Shown: positions 1 through 11,560 of the stretch, one piece after another
Layout of the letters: each line of letters opens with the position of its first letter
How positions within the stretch are numbered: position 1 is the first letter of the stretch
NCBI RefSeq assembly: GCF_030247185.1
Contig: NC_080572.1
Span: forward strand, 33,464,971-33,528,970
Length of the DNA: 64,000 nt
Reading direction: 5' to 3'
Source of the DNA: Malaya genurostris
Lineage: Eukaryota > Arthropoda > Insecta > Diptera > Culicidae
The notes under the pieces: model-generated
What the model saw: only the letters and a program-made list of their open reading frames with translations
Database searches by the model: none
Told to the model about the DNA's origin: nothing
Position numbers and translations under genes: made by a program

Positions 1-536
1 AGAAATTTTACTCATTTTACTGAACCGATTTTCACAATCTAGGATTCATATGAAAGGTTATACTTTCACAAATAACGCTTTTAAAATTTATCTGACTTCC
101 GGTTCTAGAGTTACAGGGTGATATGAACAAAAATGGCTGAACCGATTTATAAAAATTTTAAATGAAAAGTTTTACATACTCGTATAACAATACTGACTTT
201 CATTTGGACACTACTTCCGACTCCGAAATTACATGAAGTGTGTGAGGGTAAAAAAAAAAAATTTTTTTTGAACTTCAAAAAAGTTAAAAAATTCATTCAA
301 GCGATATGCGTTATTATTTTCCGGTTCCGGAAGTGCCGAGAATAGTAATTAAAAACCTCCGTCATCCAGCGTGACGAAGCCGAAAGGATTTTTTTCTTAA
401 TTTGTCTCAAAACTGTTCCTATTTGCAAGTTATGTCAGTTGTTGGCCAAACAATCCCAGTCCGAAAGTACCAGGTCAAAAACTTCAAAACGGAGCTCCTT
501 TTATTATCATAGTTCTTAGTTTCCAATGAAAGGTCT
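1..536. repeat. Dispersed mosquito repeat, degenerate units
   Basis: Several diverged copies of a non-coding unit. The hallmark is a core resembling CCGATTTTCACAAACTTAGA, then AAATGAAAGGTC, then a purine-poor block ending near CCGGTTCCGGAATTATAGGG and GTAAAGTGTG. The same unit recurs at 1657-3110, 8695-9130, 43910-44460, 54240-54470, 54729-54850 and 62380-63262. No coding capacity is evident here. The array is interrupted at 540 by a TIR element and resumes at 1654. Confidence 0.75.
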
Positions 537-539
537 TTA

Positions 540-1653
540 GGGGCTGTCCATAAAAGACGTCACGCCGCAAGGGGGAGGGGGGTGTTTCATAAAACGTGAC
601 CTTTTGTGACAGGGGGGAGGGGGGGAGGTTTTCGGAATGTGACGTCCAATATTTTCAATGAGCGCATTTTTGAAATACCTAATTATATTACTGCTTTGCC
701 CTATTTCCTGAAAAAATCTCCACAATAAACGTTTACATTCTATAGGAAAACGTGTATTTGTAGATATTAAAGCTTTTTCTTGTAAATTCGGAAATGAGTG
801 ATGCAGGAAATCATTTCTGTTGTGATCAGCAAAAGTGCAAAAGTGAAGGAGCGAGTAAATTAGCGAAATTTATAAATTTTGCCTAATATGAGTAAAAAAG
901 AAAAAGATGCCTTCAAACAGTTTAACTTAAGATGTGCACTGACAATTTTTTCAGTAATTTGATTTTCTAGCAATGATAATAGTATATCATAAGAATTTCT
1001 CTTATCTGATTCTGATGCAGTTTATTCAATTATACTTAATTTGAAAAAGGGCGGGAGATCAACGATTTCAGAAGTAGAACATGTCATGTCTTATCTTGAT
1101 CATATGTGATTTTACTCCACCAACATAAAAGCTTATCGAATCATCCAATGATTGAACTTTCACTGATCAACTAATAATGAAAAGATTCTCCGGCAGTGAT
1201 CTCGTTTTGATGAGGTTTTGGTCTTTATTTTCTCAGCCCTGTAAGCTACACTACGGAAATATTAAAATATTATTCTTTACCTAAAACAATAATATATCTG
1301 TGTAGCCCTAGGAGGACTAAAACAGATGATTTAAATGTTTCATCAATTCCAACCAAATACTTTTGTTTATTTATATAATTGATATTAATAAAATAATTCC
1401 GATGGTTTTGTAGATTTGTGGATATTTTTTAATCTAATGACAGCATGTAATAAATCGATTTTTTCCTCATATTTGCATGGTTTGTCATACATATTGAGAA
1501 TTTATTGAGATGAATTTTATTTATTTTGAATTCGTGACACGTGACATAGGGGGGAAGGGGGGTCTTTGCTTCTGTGACAATTTGTGACAAAGAGGGGATG
1601 GGGAGTCAAAAATCGTCAAAAAAAAAAGCGTGACGTCTTTTATGGACAGCCCC
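540..1653. mobile_element. TIR DNA transposon / MITE, PIF-Harbinger-like (TTA target duplication)
   Basis: A 1114-bp insertion bounded by perfect 26-bp terminal inverted repeats at 540-565 and 1628-1653. The ends read GGGGCTGTCCATAAAAGACG inwards. The trinucleotide TTA lies immediately outside on both sides (537-539 and 1654-1656), matching the 3-bp TWA duplications of PIF/Harbinger-type elements. The ISL2EU group is the main alternative. Sub-terminal G-rich runs with GTGACA motifs occur inside both ends. No transposase ORF is visible, so it is non-autonomous or internally decayed. It sits inside a unit of the dispersed repeat, which continues on both sides. Confidence 0.85.
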
Positions 1654-1656
1654 TTA

Positions 1657-3110
1657 GCTCTACATACCTACTGCTGTTAAGTTTCATCCGGATCCTACTT
1701 CCGGTTTCGGAACTACAGGGTGAGGTGTGTTTACAAATTTAAACCATTTTTTACAGCGATGATGAACAAATTGGCAGAAACTCTTCTACTTTTGGCTATT
1801 TAAAACTGTTTCTATTTTTTAGGATATGATAGTTTGTACCCGAACAGACTTTCTTGTTTTTATTCAAGATTTAATGGAAATAATATTTATGAGAGTGTGA
1901 GTATCATGAGAAAGGCATCATCACACCACTAGGTGAATTAAAACAGGTTGTTTCTTTAGTTTTGCAGAGTATTAAAGAATATGATTTTATGGATTTCATA
2001 ACAATTCGAATGTTGCAAAAAATGTTTTATAAATAAAGATCTTAGAATGCACACTTGGGTGCCTTGGGCAGTATGCAGCTTTGGGATGGATGAGATGGTT
2101 TCTTTCACACACTTAGATTCAAATGAAAGGTCTAGCCCCATAAAACATTCCTGAATCTTATTGGGATCCGACTTCTAGTTTCGGAATTATGGGATAAAAT
2201 GTGTTAAAAATTATAAAAATAAGCGCACCAACTTTTCTCAAAAATGGCTAAACAGATTTTCACAAACTTAGATTAAAATGAAAGTTCCTATAGTCCCATA
2301 GGAAATTTTTGAATTTTGTTCGGATCTGACTTTCGGTTTCGGAGTTATGGAGTGAAGTGTGCAAAAAAATTTAAATATGTGTACTAATTTTTTCCAATGA
2401 ATGGTTTTATAGCCCTTCACAAAACTTCTGAATTTTATCTCGATCCGACTTTCGGCTCCGGAGTTATAAGGTGATTAGTATGAAAATTACAATTTCAAAT
2501 CATTTACTCGCTTTTGAGATGGCGTGACCGATTTCAACAAACTTAGATTTAAATGAATGGTCTTATCGTCCCATACAAAACTTCTGAAATTCATTTGGAT
2601 CCGCCTTCCGGTTCCGGAATTATAGGGTAAAGTGTGTAAAAACTTTCATATCATTACGTAGAGGGGCGGAAACAAAAAACGAAAAAAAAATGCTAATCTG
2701 ACCTCAAAACTACTCCATTCGATAGTCATTCTCATGAGACGGTCAAACAAACTGATTTTGGTTATCCTGGTCATATTATATGGTCATATTTTTTCAAATG
2801 GATCTTATTCACTTTTCGCGTCGATGGTTTGACCGATTTTCACAAACTTAGATTTTATCGGAAGGTCCTGTGGTCTTGTATGGAATTTCTGAATTTCATT
2901 CGGATCCGACTTCTGGTTCCGGAATTATAGGGTAAAGTGTGTTAAAAATTGTATACCACCACTTAAAAGGGCGAAACAGAAAACGTGAAAAAATTACAAA
3001 TCGGCCTCAAAACTACTCCAATCGGTAGTCATTATTAATAAATGGTCAACTAAACCGATTCCGGTTATTCTTTCAAGAATCGAAAAAAAATATTCTGAAG
3101 AATACCATAG
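1657..3110. repeat. Dispersed mosquito repeat, array of diverged units
   Basis: At least five units of the same repeat, each with a core close to CACAAACTTAGATT, a GAAAGGTC-like block and an ATTATAGGGTAAAGTGTG-like end (for example near 1700, 2100-2200, 2260-2360, 2520-2640 and 2820-2950). Spacing is irregular, with deletions. The segment 1893-1945 carries a GAGAAAGGCATCATCACACC-type end with the ACTAGGTG motif, also seen at 6148-6190, 36878-36915 and, inverted, at 41160-41205. No credible gene. Confidence 0.75.
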
Positions 3111-3159
3111 TATTGTCGTATATAGTACTCACTTAAATATTATTGCTGAATCTCGGCGA

Positions 3160-3404
3160 AATAATTGCCGAGATTTGCACAGCCGAGTGCTCCGTAACCT
3201 TCTCGTCAAAAATGTATAATTACTGAGAATTTCGGCAATTCTTAATTTGGTAACTGTCAATTATTACCCAGCTTGTCAGCAACAAGCTGTCAGCTGTTAG
3301 CTCGGCAAAAGCAAGACAGCAACATATTACGCCAAACTTCGGCAATAGAATGCGCTTTACCGAGATATCAGAACTTTACATTAACGAATTTCGGCAATAA
3401 GCAC
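3160..3404. other. Unclassified sequence with repeated TCGGCAA motifs
   Basis: Contains several CGGCAA/CTCGGC motifs (for example 3152-3172, 3227-3240, 3299-3306 and 3339-3346) resembling a short block near 57385-57415 beside the other SINE fragment. It may be part of a larger element around the SINE. No ORF worth calling. Confidence 0.3.
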
Positions 3405-3625
3405 GTGGATAACTGTCCCGGTTTGGCGGTTCAATGCATAGGGCACTGGTCTTACAAACCAGTTGTCGTATGATCGAGCCCCGACCTGGAAGGATTCTTA
3501 GTGTCGGTAGGATCCATAGTACTAGCCATGCAACGATTCTGCACACTAATAATCGGCTGCGAAGTCTTTTGAAACAGAAATGCCAAATTTCATAAAAGGA
3601 ATGTAATGCCAAGACTTTGTTTTTA
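3405..3625 (+). repeat. tRNA-Val-like SINE
   Basis: A 6-bp stem (ACTGGT/ACCAGT, 3445-3463) closes a 7-nt loop CTTACAA with U33 and anticodon TAC, as in tRNA-Val. A B-box-like GATCGAGCC follows at 3472-3480. The downstream body (about 3495-3625) is shared with an inverted 3' fragment at 57607-57687. A promoter-like tRNA head, an unrelated body and dispersed copies define a tRNA-derived SINE. The acceptor and D arms are poor, so this is not a functional tRNA gene. Confidence 0.6.
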
Positions 3626-3711
3626 TGTGAATAACTGAACAATCAGTTAAATTTCGTGTTGCCGATCTGATTTGGCATTTCATTATACCGAGCTCGAGAA
3701 TCGGGTTTAAA

Positions 3712-6128
3712 GTCTATTCGAACTATTCCAGGACGGGACCATCCGGGACGATCCGGGGCGTTTTTATTCTCATCGGCGATGACTGCGTGTCATCGGCGTG
3801 TGTATGTTTTTGAATACCGAATGGAATTTTTCCTCGCCGGGTTTTTCCCGGTGCCGACGCACAGTGGTTCGAATCAACAAAAACGTGGACATAAATTAGT
3901 AGCTGCCAAACCGTTCTTTTAATGCATATAGTTGCTTTTAAGAAATTATTTACAAATATATACCGCGTAATTTGATTCTATTCCTAATTGTTGATGGCCT
4001 ACTTTGACAAAAAAAAATAACTAAAACTTTTTTTTCTGAAGAGATAGAAATTTTTTTTCCTCGACAAACTTTTAAAACTATTAAAAATAATTTACTTTGT
4101 CAAATATACCAAAAGTGTAGGTCGCACCGTTTTCGGATATACAAAGCGTTTTCGTGGCAACCCCCTTAAAATCAATTTTTTATTCATAACTTGTTTCAAG
4201 TTATTTTTTTATGCATACTTTGTTTGGAATAATTGAAGAAAATAAAAAATTCCATATTTTTGTTGAAGGTAGTGCATAGGTTTGTTGTTTCCTGGCAAAG
4301 TTATACAACATTTTACCTTTTTTTACCTATGATAAAACCTTACACCGAAGCGAAATAAGCAACTTTATGCAGCTGATTTTTACAAAATTTATAGGAAAAG
4401 ATATGCACAATACTATAAAAAAAATTCTAAGTAAAACTCGATGGAACTTTTTTTTAGGCCATTCCAAAGTTAGTTTTAGTTATTGAATTATGACAACCCC
4501 CTTAAAACTAGTTTTCTAATCATAACTTATTTCAAGTTATTTTTTTACATATTTTGTTTGGAATAATTGTAGAAAATATAAAATCCCATAATTTTGTATT
4601 CTTTTCTGAAAAAGTTATACATCATTTTACATATTTTTACCTAGGAATCCTTGTACCGAAGCGAAATATGCAACTTAATGCAGCAAACTTTTACAATACT
4701 TTTAGGAAATTATATTCCTAATCTAATTTATTTTATAATAAGAGTATCCTGAGTACTATTCGTGTTACTCATTTTCACTATGGCCGTGCTGAAACCATGC
4801 ATGATTGAGAAACGGAGGGTGTCACGCGTCTACTATTTCTGTAACTCACTTTTGCAGTGAGCGTAGAGATGGGCAATTCGTTCCTGAGCTATTCCAGTGA
4901 ATCGAATCTTTAAAAAGAGCTGATAGCTCACAGCTCTTTTTAAAAGAACCGCAACTCACCAGTTCACCGCACTGGTAAGCAGGGACGCCAGGTTCACAGA
5001 TTAATCTGTGTTCCACAGATTTTCAACCTTTTGCTCAGATTAAAAAAATGGCACATATTTTCACAGATTTCTGAAAATGGTCACAGATTCTGAAATCGAT
5101 CACAAATTTTTGAAATTGATCACAGTTTAGCACCAAAAATTACAGAGCGTTAGGAAATAGTGAGACCTTTTTTTGCTTAGCAAAATGATTCCGATTAGTT
5201 ATTATGGAAACGGGGAAACGTGCACAGATTTTGCACAGACAAATTTTTGGCTTGATCACAGATTTTTTAAAAAAATAACCTCGCATCCCTGCTGGTAAGG
5301 TGGAAACAAGCTACAAGTTGAACGGATTTTCGGCTCTTGAAGAGCGAGTTGTAAATGAGAAGAAATGTGTTCATGAGCTTTTGTTCGTTTTTCCAAATGT
5401 GTATTTATCCTTCTTTAACAGATTGAATGAGCCGTTGTCAATAAGAAATCTTTTCAATATTCAAAACCCACTTTGAAAAGGCCTAAAAAATTGCATTGAG
5501 TTCTACTTAGATTTTTTAAAATATTGTTAATTGTTGAAAAGAAAACAAAATAAAAATCCCAACAATTTGCTTAAGTTGCGCGTGCAAGCATAAGCATGTT
5601 TATGCGTGTTTACGCGCAATTTGTTGTAGATACTTAGGTAATAGAGGTAAATTCTACGTAGATCCAAAATAAATTTTTTTTAATAAAGTGAATATATTTA
5701 AAAAAGTAATTTTTTTACACTATTTATATCTTTAGCAAAAATACTTCAAATGTTTTTTTTCTTCAAAATGATAGAAAATATAAAAATAAAATTGTGAATA
5801 AAAAATTATTTTTATTCGAAATTGGTGCTACCCCCTTAACAAAAATGAAGGTGCCACTTTCAAAAGAAGCGTAATATAATCTTGTAAAACTTCTTCGAAG
5901 ACACGTTAGCTCTTAAAAATCAGTGAAAGTCAGTACAGACTTTTGACCGTCTTTTTCCAGTTTTGGACCACTGTGCGACGGTGCGAAAAACTCGGCGGCA
6001 ACCAAATGGATGCCGGAACCGGCATTCCAATACATGCACATGCCGGCAGCTCAGTCATCGCCGATGAGGGAAAAATAACGTCCCGGATCATCCTGGATAA
6101 TTCTGTCCCGGAACAGTGCGAATAGATT
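3712..6128. mobile_element. Candidate long terminal-inverted-repeat element
   Basis: The segment 3712-3880 is an inverted, diverged copy of 5965-6128. Shared inverted blocks include CACTGTGCG, GTCATCGCCGATGAG, a CCCGGATC block and the terminal CGAATAGA. TTTAAA occurs next to both ends (3706-3711 and 6129-6134) and may be a target duplication, although the right copy is one base off the inferred end. The AT-rich interior contains a roughly 230-bp direct duplication (about 4165-4415 and 4495-4720, both with ACCGAAGCGAAATA) and a nested hAT-type MITE. No transposase was found, so superfamily is unknown. Confidence 0.55.
4980..5291. mobile_element. hAT-type MITE with 8-bp target duplication
   Basis: A 312-bp insertion whose ends are inverted repeats matching at 13 of 15 positions (CAGGGACGCCAGGTT; the other end read inwards is CAGGGATGCGAGGTT). 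The 8-mer CTGGTAAG is duplicated exactly at 4972-4979 and 5292-5299. An 8-bp duplication with CAGGG termini is the hAT superfamily signature. The interior repeats TCACAGATT-like motifs and has no ORF. Confidence 0.88.
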
Positions 6129-6134
6129 TTTAAA

Positions 6135-8629
6135 TGTGTATGTTTGATATGATAAAGGCATCATTACACCACTAGGTGGATTAAAACAGATTTTTCATTG
6201 CATGATATTGTACATCACAATTTACAATATTACTACTAGTAAAATGTGAATTAGTGAGCAAATACCACCTTAATCATTTTTGCTATACAAGGAACAGTAT
6301 TATTCAAAGTTTTATCAATTGAAACAATTACAAATTCATGTTTTAATTTTGTTCATAATTTTCAAGTTCATTTTTTTCAATTTTAAATTACAAATTATAA
6401 GCTGTTTTCAAAAAATCCCAATAAAGGTAAGAAGGTGCACTAAAATGCCAGAGCGCAGAATTTTGAATACTTTTAATTTACAGCTATTAAAAAACCTCAA
6501 GTGAAAAATGGCCCAATGTTGACGACTCTTTCCTACAAGATTGAGTTTGATCTAACGAGTTACAGGCTTTTAAAATAAGGAAAGAATTCGCATAAAGGTA
6601 ATGTTTTAGAACATAACCTTTGATAGTGTTATTTACTGTGAACGACTTAGAAATATGTAATTTTCAATTTACTATGCTGCGTCTATGATTTAGATGTACA
6701 GGCCAATCCTCAATCAGATTTACATTGAAACATCTTGTTTTATTTAGATGTGTTTTTGCTTAGTTTGTTTGTTTGTATAACGTCGAATTCCACATGCGTC
6801 TCCAATATATTGTGGCTATCGGCCACTGATACACTTATAGTTGTATATAGTATAACGTCGCGACGCATTTGACTGAGTCACAGTCTCGGAATATACCCAG
6901 TTAAGTAAGTGAGCGTGGAGAAGTGGTGACCGTCTACTGATGAAACGATCAAAGTTACTTAATCTTTGATGTGCAATCAGTCGACTGTCGAATTTGTTTG
7001 ATGCAAAGACAGCTGTTAGGCGTATAAACAGAATAAATTGATTTATGTAGCCACTCCTCATATAGCAATGCGCCAAGAACTAATCCAGGAATTCCTGTTC
7101 TAGAACAGGGTAATGCTAATTAAAGTGTTCATCTCTGTCAAGATAAAGTTATACGAACTTCTCGATTGCTCCTCATAACTGAATTGCACAGATACAAACA
7201 GAACCCCGCAGCATCGGTAAATGCAACCCTTTGTGCATACCGGGGAGTAAATTGCAATAGAATGTCTTGATTCATAGTAGCTGTTCGTTGCTGTTGCATC
7301 GCATCAGTGTTCCTACTGTTTGTGCCGATGAGTGTAATAAAAACGTCTTGATCAGTACAATGAGACTCTGATTAGTTTTGCGTTGAAGTTCAGAGGATTT
7401 CAAATCGTCTATTTATGTGTTCCATCTTTTTGTTAGTTTTTGCAGAGGTTCAACAAATATGACACCCATACGTTAATTGAATTTATTAGCTCGGTGCGAG
7501 GGACCACTTCACTGTCGAAACGGTAAACGATGAAAAGAATAAAGAAAGAACAAAAACTTAGTTGGTTCGACTAAAAGCCACCTCGGTTGACTAGAAGTGC
7601 CAATCTTAAATATTGTCATTCTTCTCGTGCAGCTCTAGTTTCCTTGGCCTGTGACGTAAGAGACTAGCGCTCTATTGCCAATACCAATAATGATCACATC
7701 CAAATTCTCCATACACGTAATCTAGACGAAAAACAAATCCTAATCCAAAAGTAGGGTACTACGTATCTTTCATTGCTTTGAGATTATATCGCGTTTTTGT
7801 TTCAATTAATAACAGTGAAATAGGCATTGCTTACATTCTAAATGGTGGTATAGATAGGACGAAATCAGTTAGATTAAATAAATCAACTGAATACGTGCTG
7901 TAAAGTCAATACAATACTATCGGTACAATATTACATCGCTTTTTTGTCAAACCATCTTTTATGACAGTGAATTTTTCGGTATGAATCGTGACCCACACAA
8001 AAATGCTCACACCCAAAAAATCAAAAACATAAAACTGCACGTTATTGTACTCAATCAAATAAAATGCTTGATCAGTTCATTTCAGTTGCGAGGTGAACTG
8101 TTTGAGAAACAATACAAACGGAAACCTTAGTCGATAGAATCTGATCCCAGCAGCTGGCGTAAGTTTACATCGAATTGAAAGAAATCGTCGGCACTTTACC
8201 ACTCGAGTTACCAGTACACTCAGGTCGGAAAGTAAAACTAATATACAGGAAAGGAATGCCATTTAGTACACATGTATAGAAAACAAATCTTTGTTTGAAT
8301 AGCTAGCGTAGCATGTACCTTCCCATCAATAAACAGTGGTTAGATGCAAATATTTTCAGTCCGCGTTTGTGCTAGGTCTATTCCACAAGCAGTTGTTTCA
8401 TAACACAATTGGTTTTTTCTTAAGACAAGAAGAAAAGAATACCTTATCATTTTGTATATATCAAAATTTTTCCCATTACAAGAAATCTTCTAGGGTTTTG
8501 GTTACCGGTTAATGCTAAGTGAACATGACTAAATATGATTTTCTCTACGTTTCGTCTTAGACTAATCAGTGCATAGCAGTTTATGCCGTGCCAAGCGTCA
8601 TATACCATTCGACTCAGTTCATCGAGCTG

Positions 8630-8633
<4 letters not shown>
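6135..8633. other. No recognised gene
   Basis: About 2.5 kb with only short open frames of low-complexity composition and no family motif. 6148-6190 holds the ACTAGGTG-type repeat end. The stretch 6780-7560 has no matching copy elsewhere in this window. It could hide a solo LTR or a diverged repeat, but I cannot support either. Confidence 0.5.

Positions 8634-8675
<42 letters not shown>
8634..8675. repeat. (CT)n microsatellite
   Basis: Uninterrupted CT dinucleotides, about 21 units, placed after the CGACTCAGTTCATCGAGCTG block. At 62260-62295 the same block precedes a GT microsatellite, so the simple repeat belongs to the dispersed element. Confidence 0.95.
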
Positions 8676-8679
<4 letters not shown>

Positions 8680-8694
8680 GTGGTGTGTGTATGT

Positions 8695-9130
8695 GGCAAA
8701 TAACCTCACTAGGTTTTCTCGGAGATGGCTGAACCGATTTTGACAAATTCAAATTCGAATGATAGGTCTTACGGTTCCATACGGAATCACTGAATTTCAT
8801 CCGGATCCGACTTCCGGTTTCGGAGTTATTGGGTAAAGTGTGTTCAATATTGTACACCGTCACTTTCACCGGCGAAACAAAAAACGTAAAAAATTTTCTA
8901 ACCTGCTCTCAACTCTACAGAAATCGATAGCCATCATCAGTACGCAACTAAACAAACCGATTCCGGCTAACCTGGTTCCCGGTCTCCGGTTCCGGAAGTA
9001 CCGGAAATAGTGGTCATATATTCGAAAATGGATCTCACTCACTTTTCCCAGCGATGATTTGACCGATTTCCACAAACTTAGATTCAAATGAAAGGTGTTA
9101 CGGTCCCATACAGAATTCAACCAAACTCGC
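8695..9130. repeat. Dispersed repeat, two tandem units of about 326 bp
   Basis: Two adjacent units whose CCGATTT cores are near 8735 and 9061. They are very similar to the three tandem units at 62400-63260, including the CACCGTCACTT and AAACAAAAAACGT blocks. The minus strand keeps long open frames through both units, which I interpret as a by-product of composition. Confidence 0.8.
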
Positions 9131-9289
9131 AGAAAATCGAATCGATGATTCGACATGATGATTCTCGTACTAGGTTGCAATATTTCAAAACTCTTGTGTG
9201 GAGCATTCACATACATTTCATAGACACAACTTATACAAAGGTTATATGCACAGAGTTAGAATAAGCGGCAATAGTGAAATGATTATATC

Positions 9290-11095
9290 GCAATCTTGCT
9301 TGGGAGTTTTCCTAGATATTGAAGGTGCCTTTGATAACGTGTCTTTCAATTCAATTCTGGAAGCAGCCCGTGGTCATGGTATACCTTCAAGTATCATAAA
9401 TTGGATACACGCAATGCTTAGCAATCGACTTCTTTGTTCATCGCTTCGGCAAGCAGAGATTAGAAAGCTGAGCGTCTGTTTGTGTTCTCAAGGTGGTGTA
9501 CTATCCCCACTTTTATGGAACTCTCTTTGATTTAATGCAGCAAGCCCTGCGATCTGTTGAACAATGGTGTTGTCAGGTTGGATTATCTGTAAATCCGGGC
9601 AAAACATCAATGGTGCTTCTCAGTCATCGTAGGATAATCACAGGAGCTCGTCCGTTACAGTGCTTCGGTTCAGAGGTCACTGTGGTCGATCAAGTTAAAT
9701 ACGCCGGGGTTATTCTTGACTCAAAACTGAATTGGTCTGCTCACATTGACTTCAGTATTAAGAGAGCTTGCATTGCTTTCGGCCAATGCAGACGAGCTTT
9801 TGGAAAATCATGGGGACTCAAACCCAGATATATTCATTGGATCTACACAACTATTGTTAGACCAATTTTAGCATATGGATGTCTTGTATGGTGGCAGAAA
9901 GTAGAAGTTCAGTCAAAGCTAAATCATCTACAAAGGAGGGTCTAATGGCGATGACAGAAGCATTCACCACAACTCCTACTGTTGCTCTAGAAGCGCTACT
10001 GTGCATTAAACCACTACATGGGTTCCTAAAACAAGAAGCATTATCTTGTGCATACCGTCTTAAGGTTACAGGGCTTTGGAACAGTAACCCATTAGATTAT
10101 GCTACCAGTCACACTCGCTTGTGGTCTCAAATGGTTACGTGGGATGAGTATTTACTCGCTCCTAGTGACCTAACTCTCACATGCAGTTTTCCTTTCAAAA
10201 CATTCAATGTGAGCTATCCTCTTCGTGAGGAATGGTTGTCTGGTTGTCTGGAACGACAACTTGATGAACACATAGTTTGTTATACGGTCGGTTCTCTGTT
10301 GAATGGTCGTGCTGGTGCTGGTGTCTACTGTCGTGCAATGAGGCTGGAGCAGTCTCATTCACTTGGTAGATACTGTACTGTGTTCCAAGCAGAAATCTAC
10401 GCGATTCTGTGTGGAGTACAATCGGCACTTCAGCAGAGGATCTGTGGTAAACGAATTTATTTTTGTTCCGACAGTCAGGCAGCCTTAAAAGCACTCAGTT
10501 CGAATGACTCACGGTCGAATCTAGCATCGCATGTCGAACTCAAATTGAAGACCTCAGCATTTCAAATGCTGTTTACTTCTTATGGGTACCTGGCCATTCT
10601 GGTATTACTGGAAATGAATGGGCTGATGAGTTGGCTAGAGCTGGTGCAACGAATGATTTCGTTGATCCTGAACTAGCTTTACCACTTTCAACTAGTTGGA
10701 TAAAGCACAAGATTCGTTCTTGGGCTGCATCCAAACATGCCAGCTACTGGCGCAGCTTGCAGACTTGCGCTCAGACAAAAGCATTTCTACCAGATTTAAA
10801 TCTGAAAATGTCAAAGTGTCTACTGCATTTCTCCAAGCAGCATTGCAGTATTCTGGTCAGAGCTCTGACTGGACATTGCAAACTCAATTATCACATGGCT
10901 ACTATTCAACGTGCTGAGTGTGATTTGTGTGAATGCGGTTATGGTACTTCATATCATCTGATATGTAACTGTCCCGCATTGACGCAGCTACGTATCCGGG
11001 TTTTTGGTTCTCCATACATGGTTGAGTCTGCGTATGCGGAGCTAAAATTGAAGGATATTCTCTCGTTTCTCACCCAATGTGATAAGGAGCTATAG
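9290..11095 (+). pseudogene. Non-LTR retrotransposon RT-RNase H polyprotein, broken (I/R1/LOA-like)
   Basis: The product would be the ORF2 protein that copies LINE RNA into DNA. Visible pieces in order are an RT block with FLDIEGAFDNVS (about 9310-9350), then QGGVLSPLLW, then a jump straight to LRSVEQWCCQVGLSVNPGKT. The segment that normally carries the catalytic YADD motif is missing. Next come the thumb (VKYAGVILDSKLNW), an RNase H domain (FQAEIYAI, SDSQAALKAL, then GNEWADELARAGA in another frame) and a C-terminal Cys/His motif (CDLCECGYGTSYHLICNC). Coding jumps between frames near 9495, 9900 and 10630, so at least three frameshifts have occurred and the copy is dead. It is 5'-truncated. 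Confidence 0.85.
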
Positions 11096-11560
11096 TCAGA
11101 AAGGTTCATCGTTCTTCCTGGAGTGAATGAATCCTTTCTGTATTCACCTTAAATAGGGTTTAGCAGATTGTTTGGCATCCTTTAGGGGGTACCGAATTTA
11201 CTTCTGCTCGTACATACTGCGAATCGTTCTGCATTCTTCCGGGAGTGCAGAATGGTTTCGCTTTTGTAAGATCTCTAAATCCTCTCGGGAGTTGGGGGTT
11301 TTATTAACAGCAGACTGTTCGGGACCTCGTAGAGGTTCAGAATTTACTTCTGCTTTCACTAAATGTAATCCCAAGCAGATTGTTCAGCATCCCTTAGGGG
11401 TGCAGAATTTACTTCTGCTTTTATGTGTTTTTGTGTCGTCAATTTTTCCCATCCTCCTAGTCCAACCCTTACCATTTCCTTTCAATCCTTCCCTCTTATA
11501 TATCGGGAAAATGATGCTAAAAACAAATTGATGGCAAGGCACAAATCTACAAATATCAAG
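11096..11560 (+). repeat. LINE 3' UTR with internal tandem-like motifs
   Basis: Follows the terminal stop of the broken LINE. The motif GAATTTACTTCTGCT occurs near 11192, 11339 and 11403, each time after an AGCAGA(C/T)TGTT and a CCT-AGGGG-like block. The UTR is therefore built from repeated units of unequal spacing. There is no clear poly(A) tail; the element end lies between about 11535 and 11640. Confidence 0.6.

Noticed and set aside
3421..3495. Functional tRNA-Val gene
   Set aside because: The anticodon hairpin and B box are good but acceptor and D arms do not pair, and the body is repeated elsewhere; it is a SINE head.
4870..5420. A second hAT-type element starting near GAGATGGGCAA at 4865
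   Set aside because: Start resembles some hAT ends, but I could not find the matching right end or a target duplication.
6780..7780. Possible solo LTR
   Set aside because: No paired copy, no TG...CA borders with a target duplication that I could defend.
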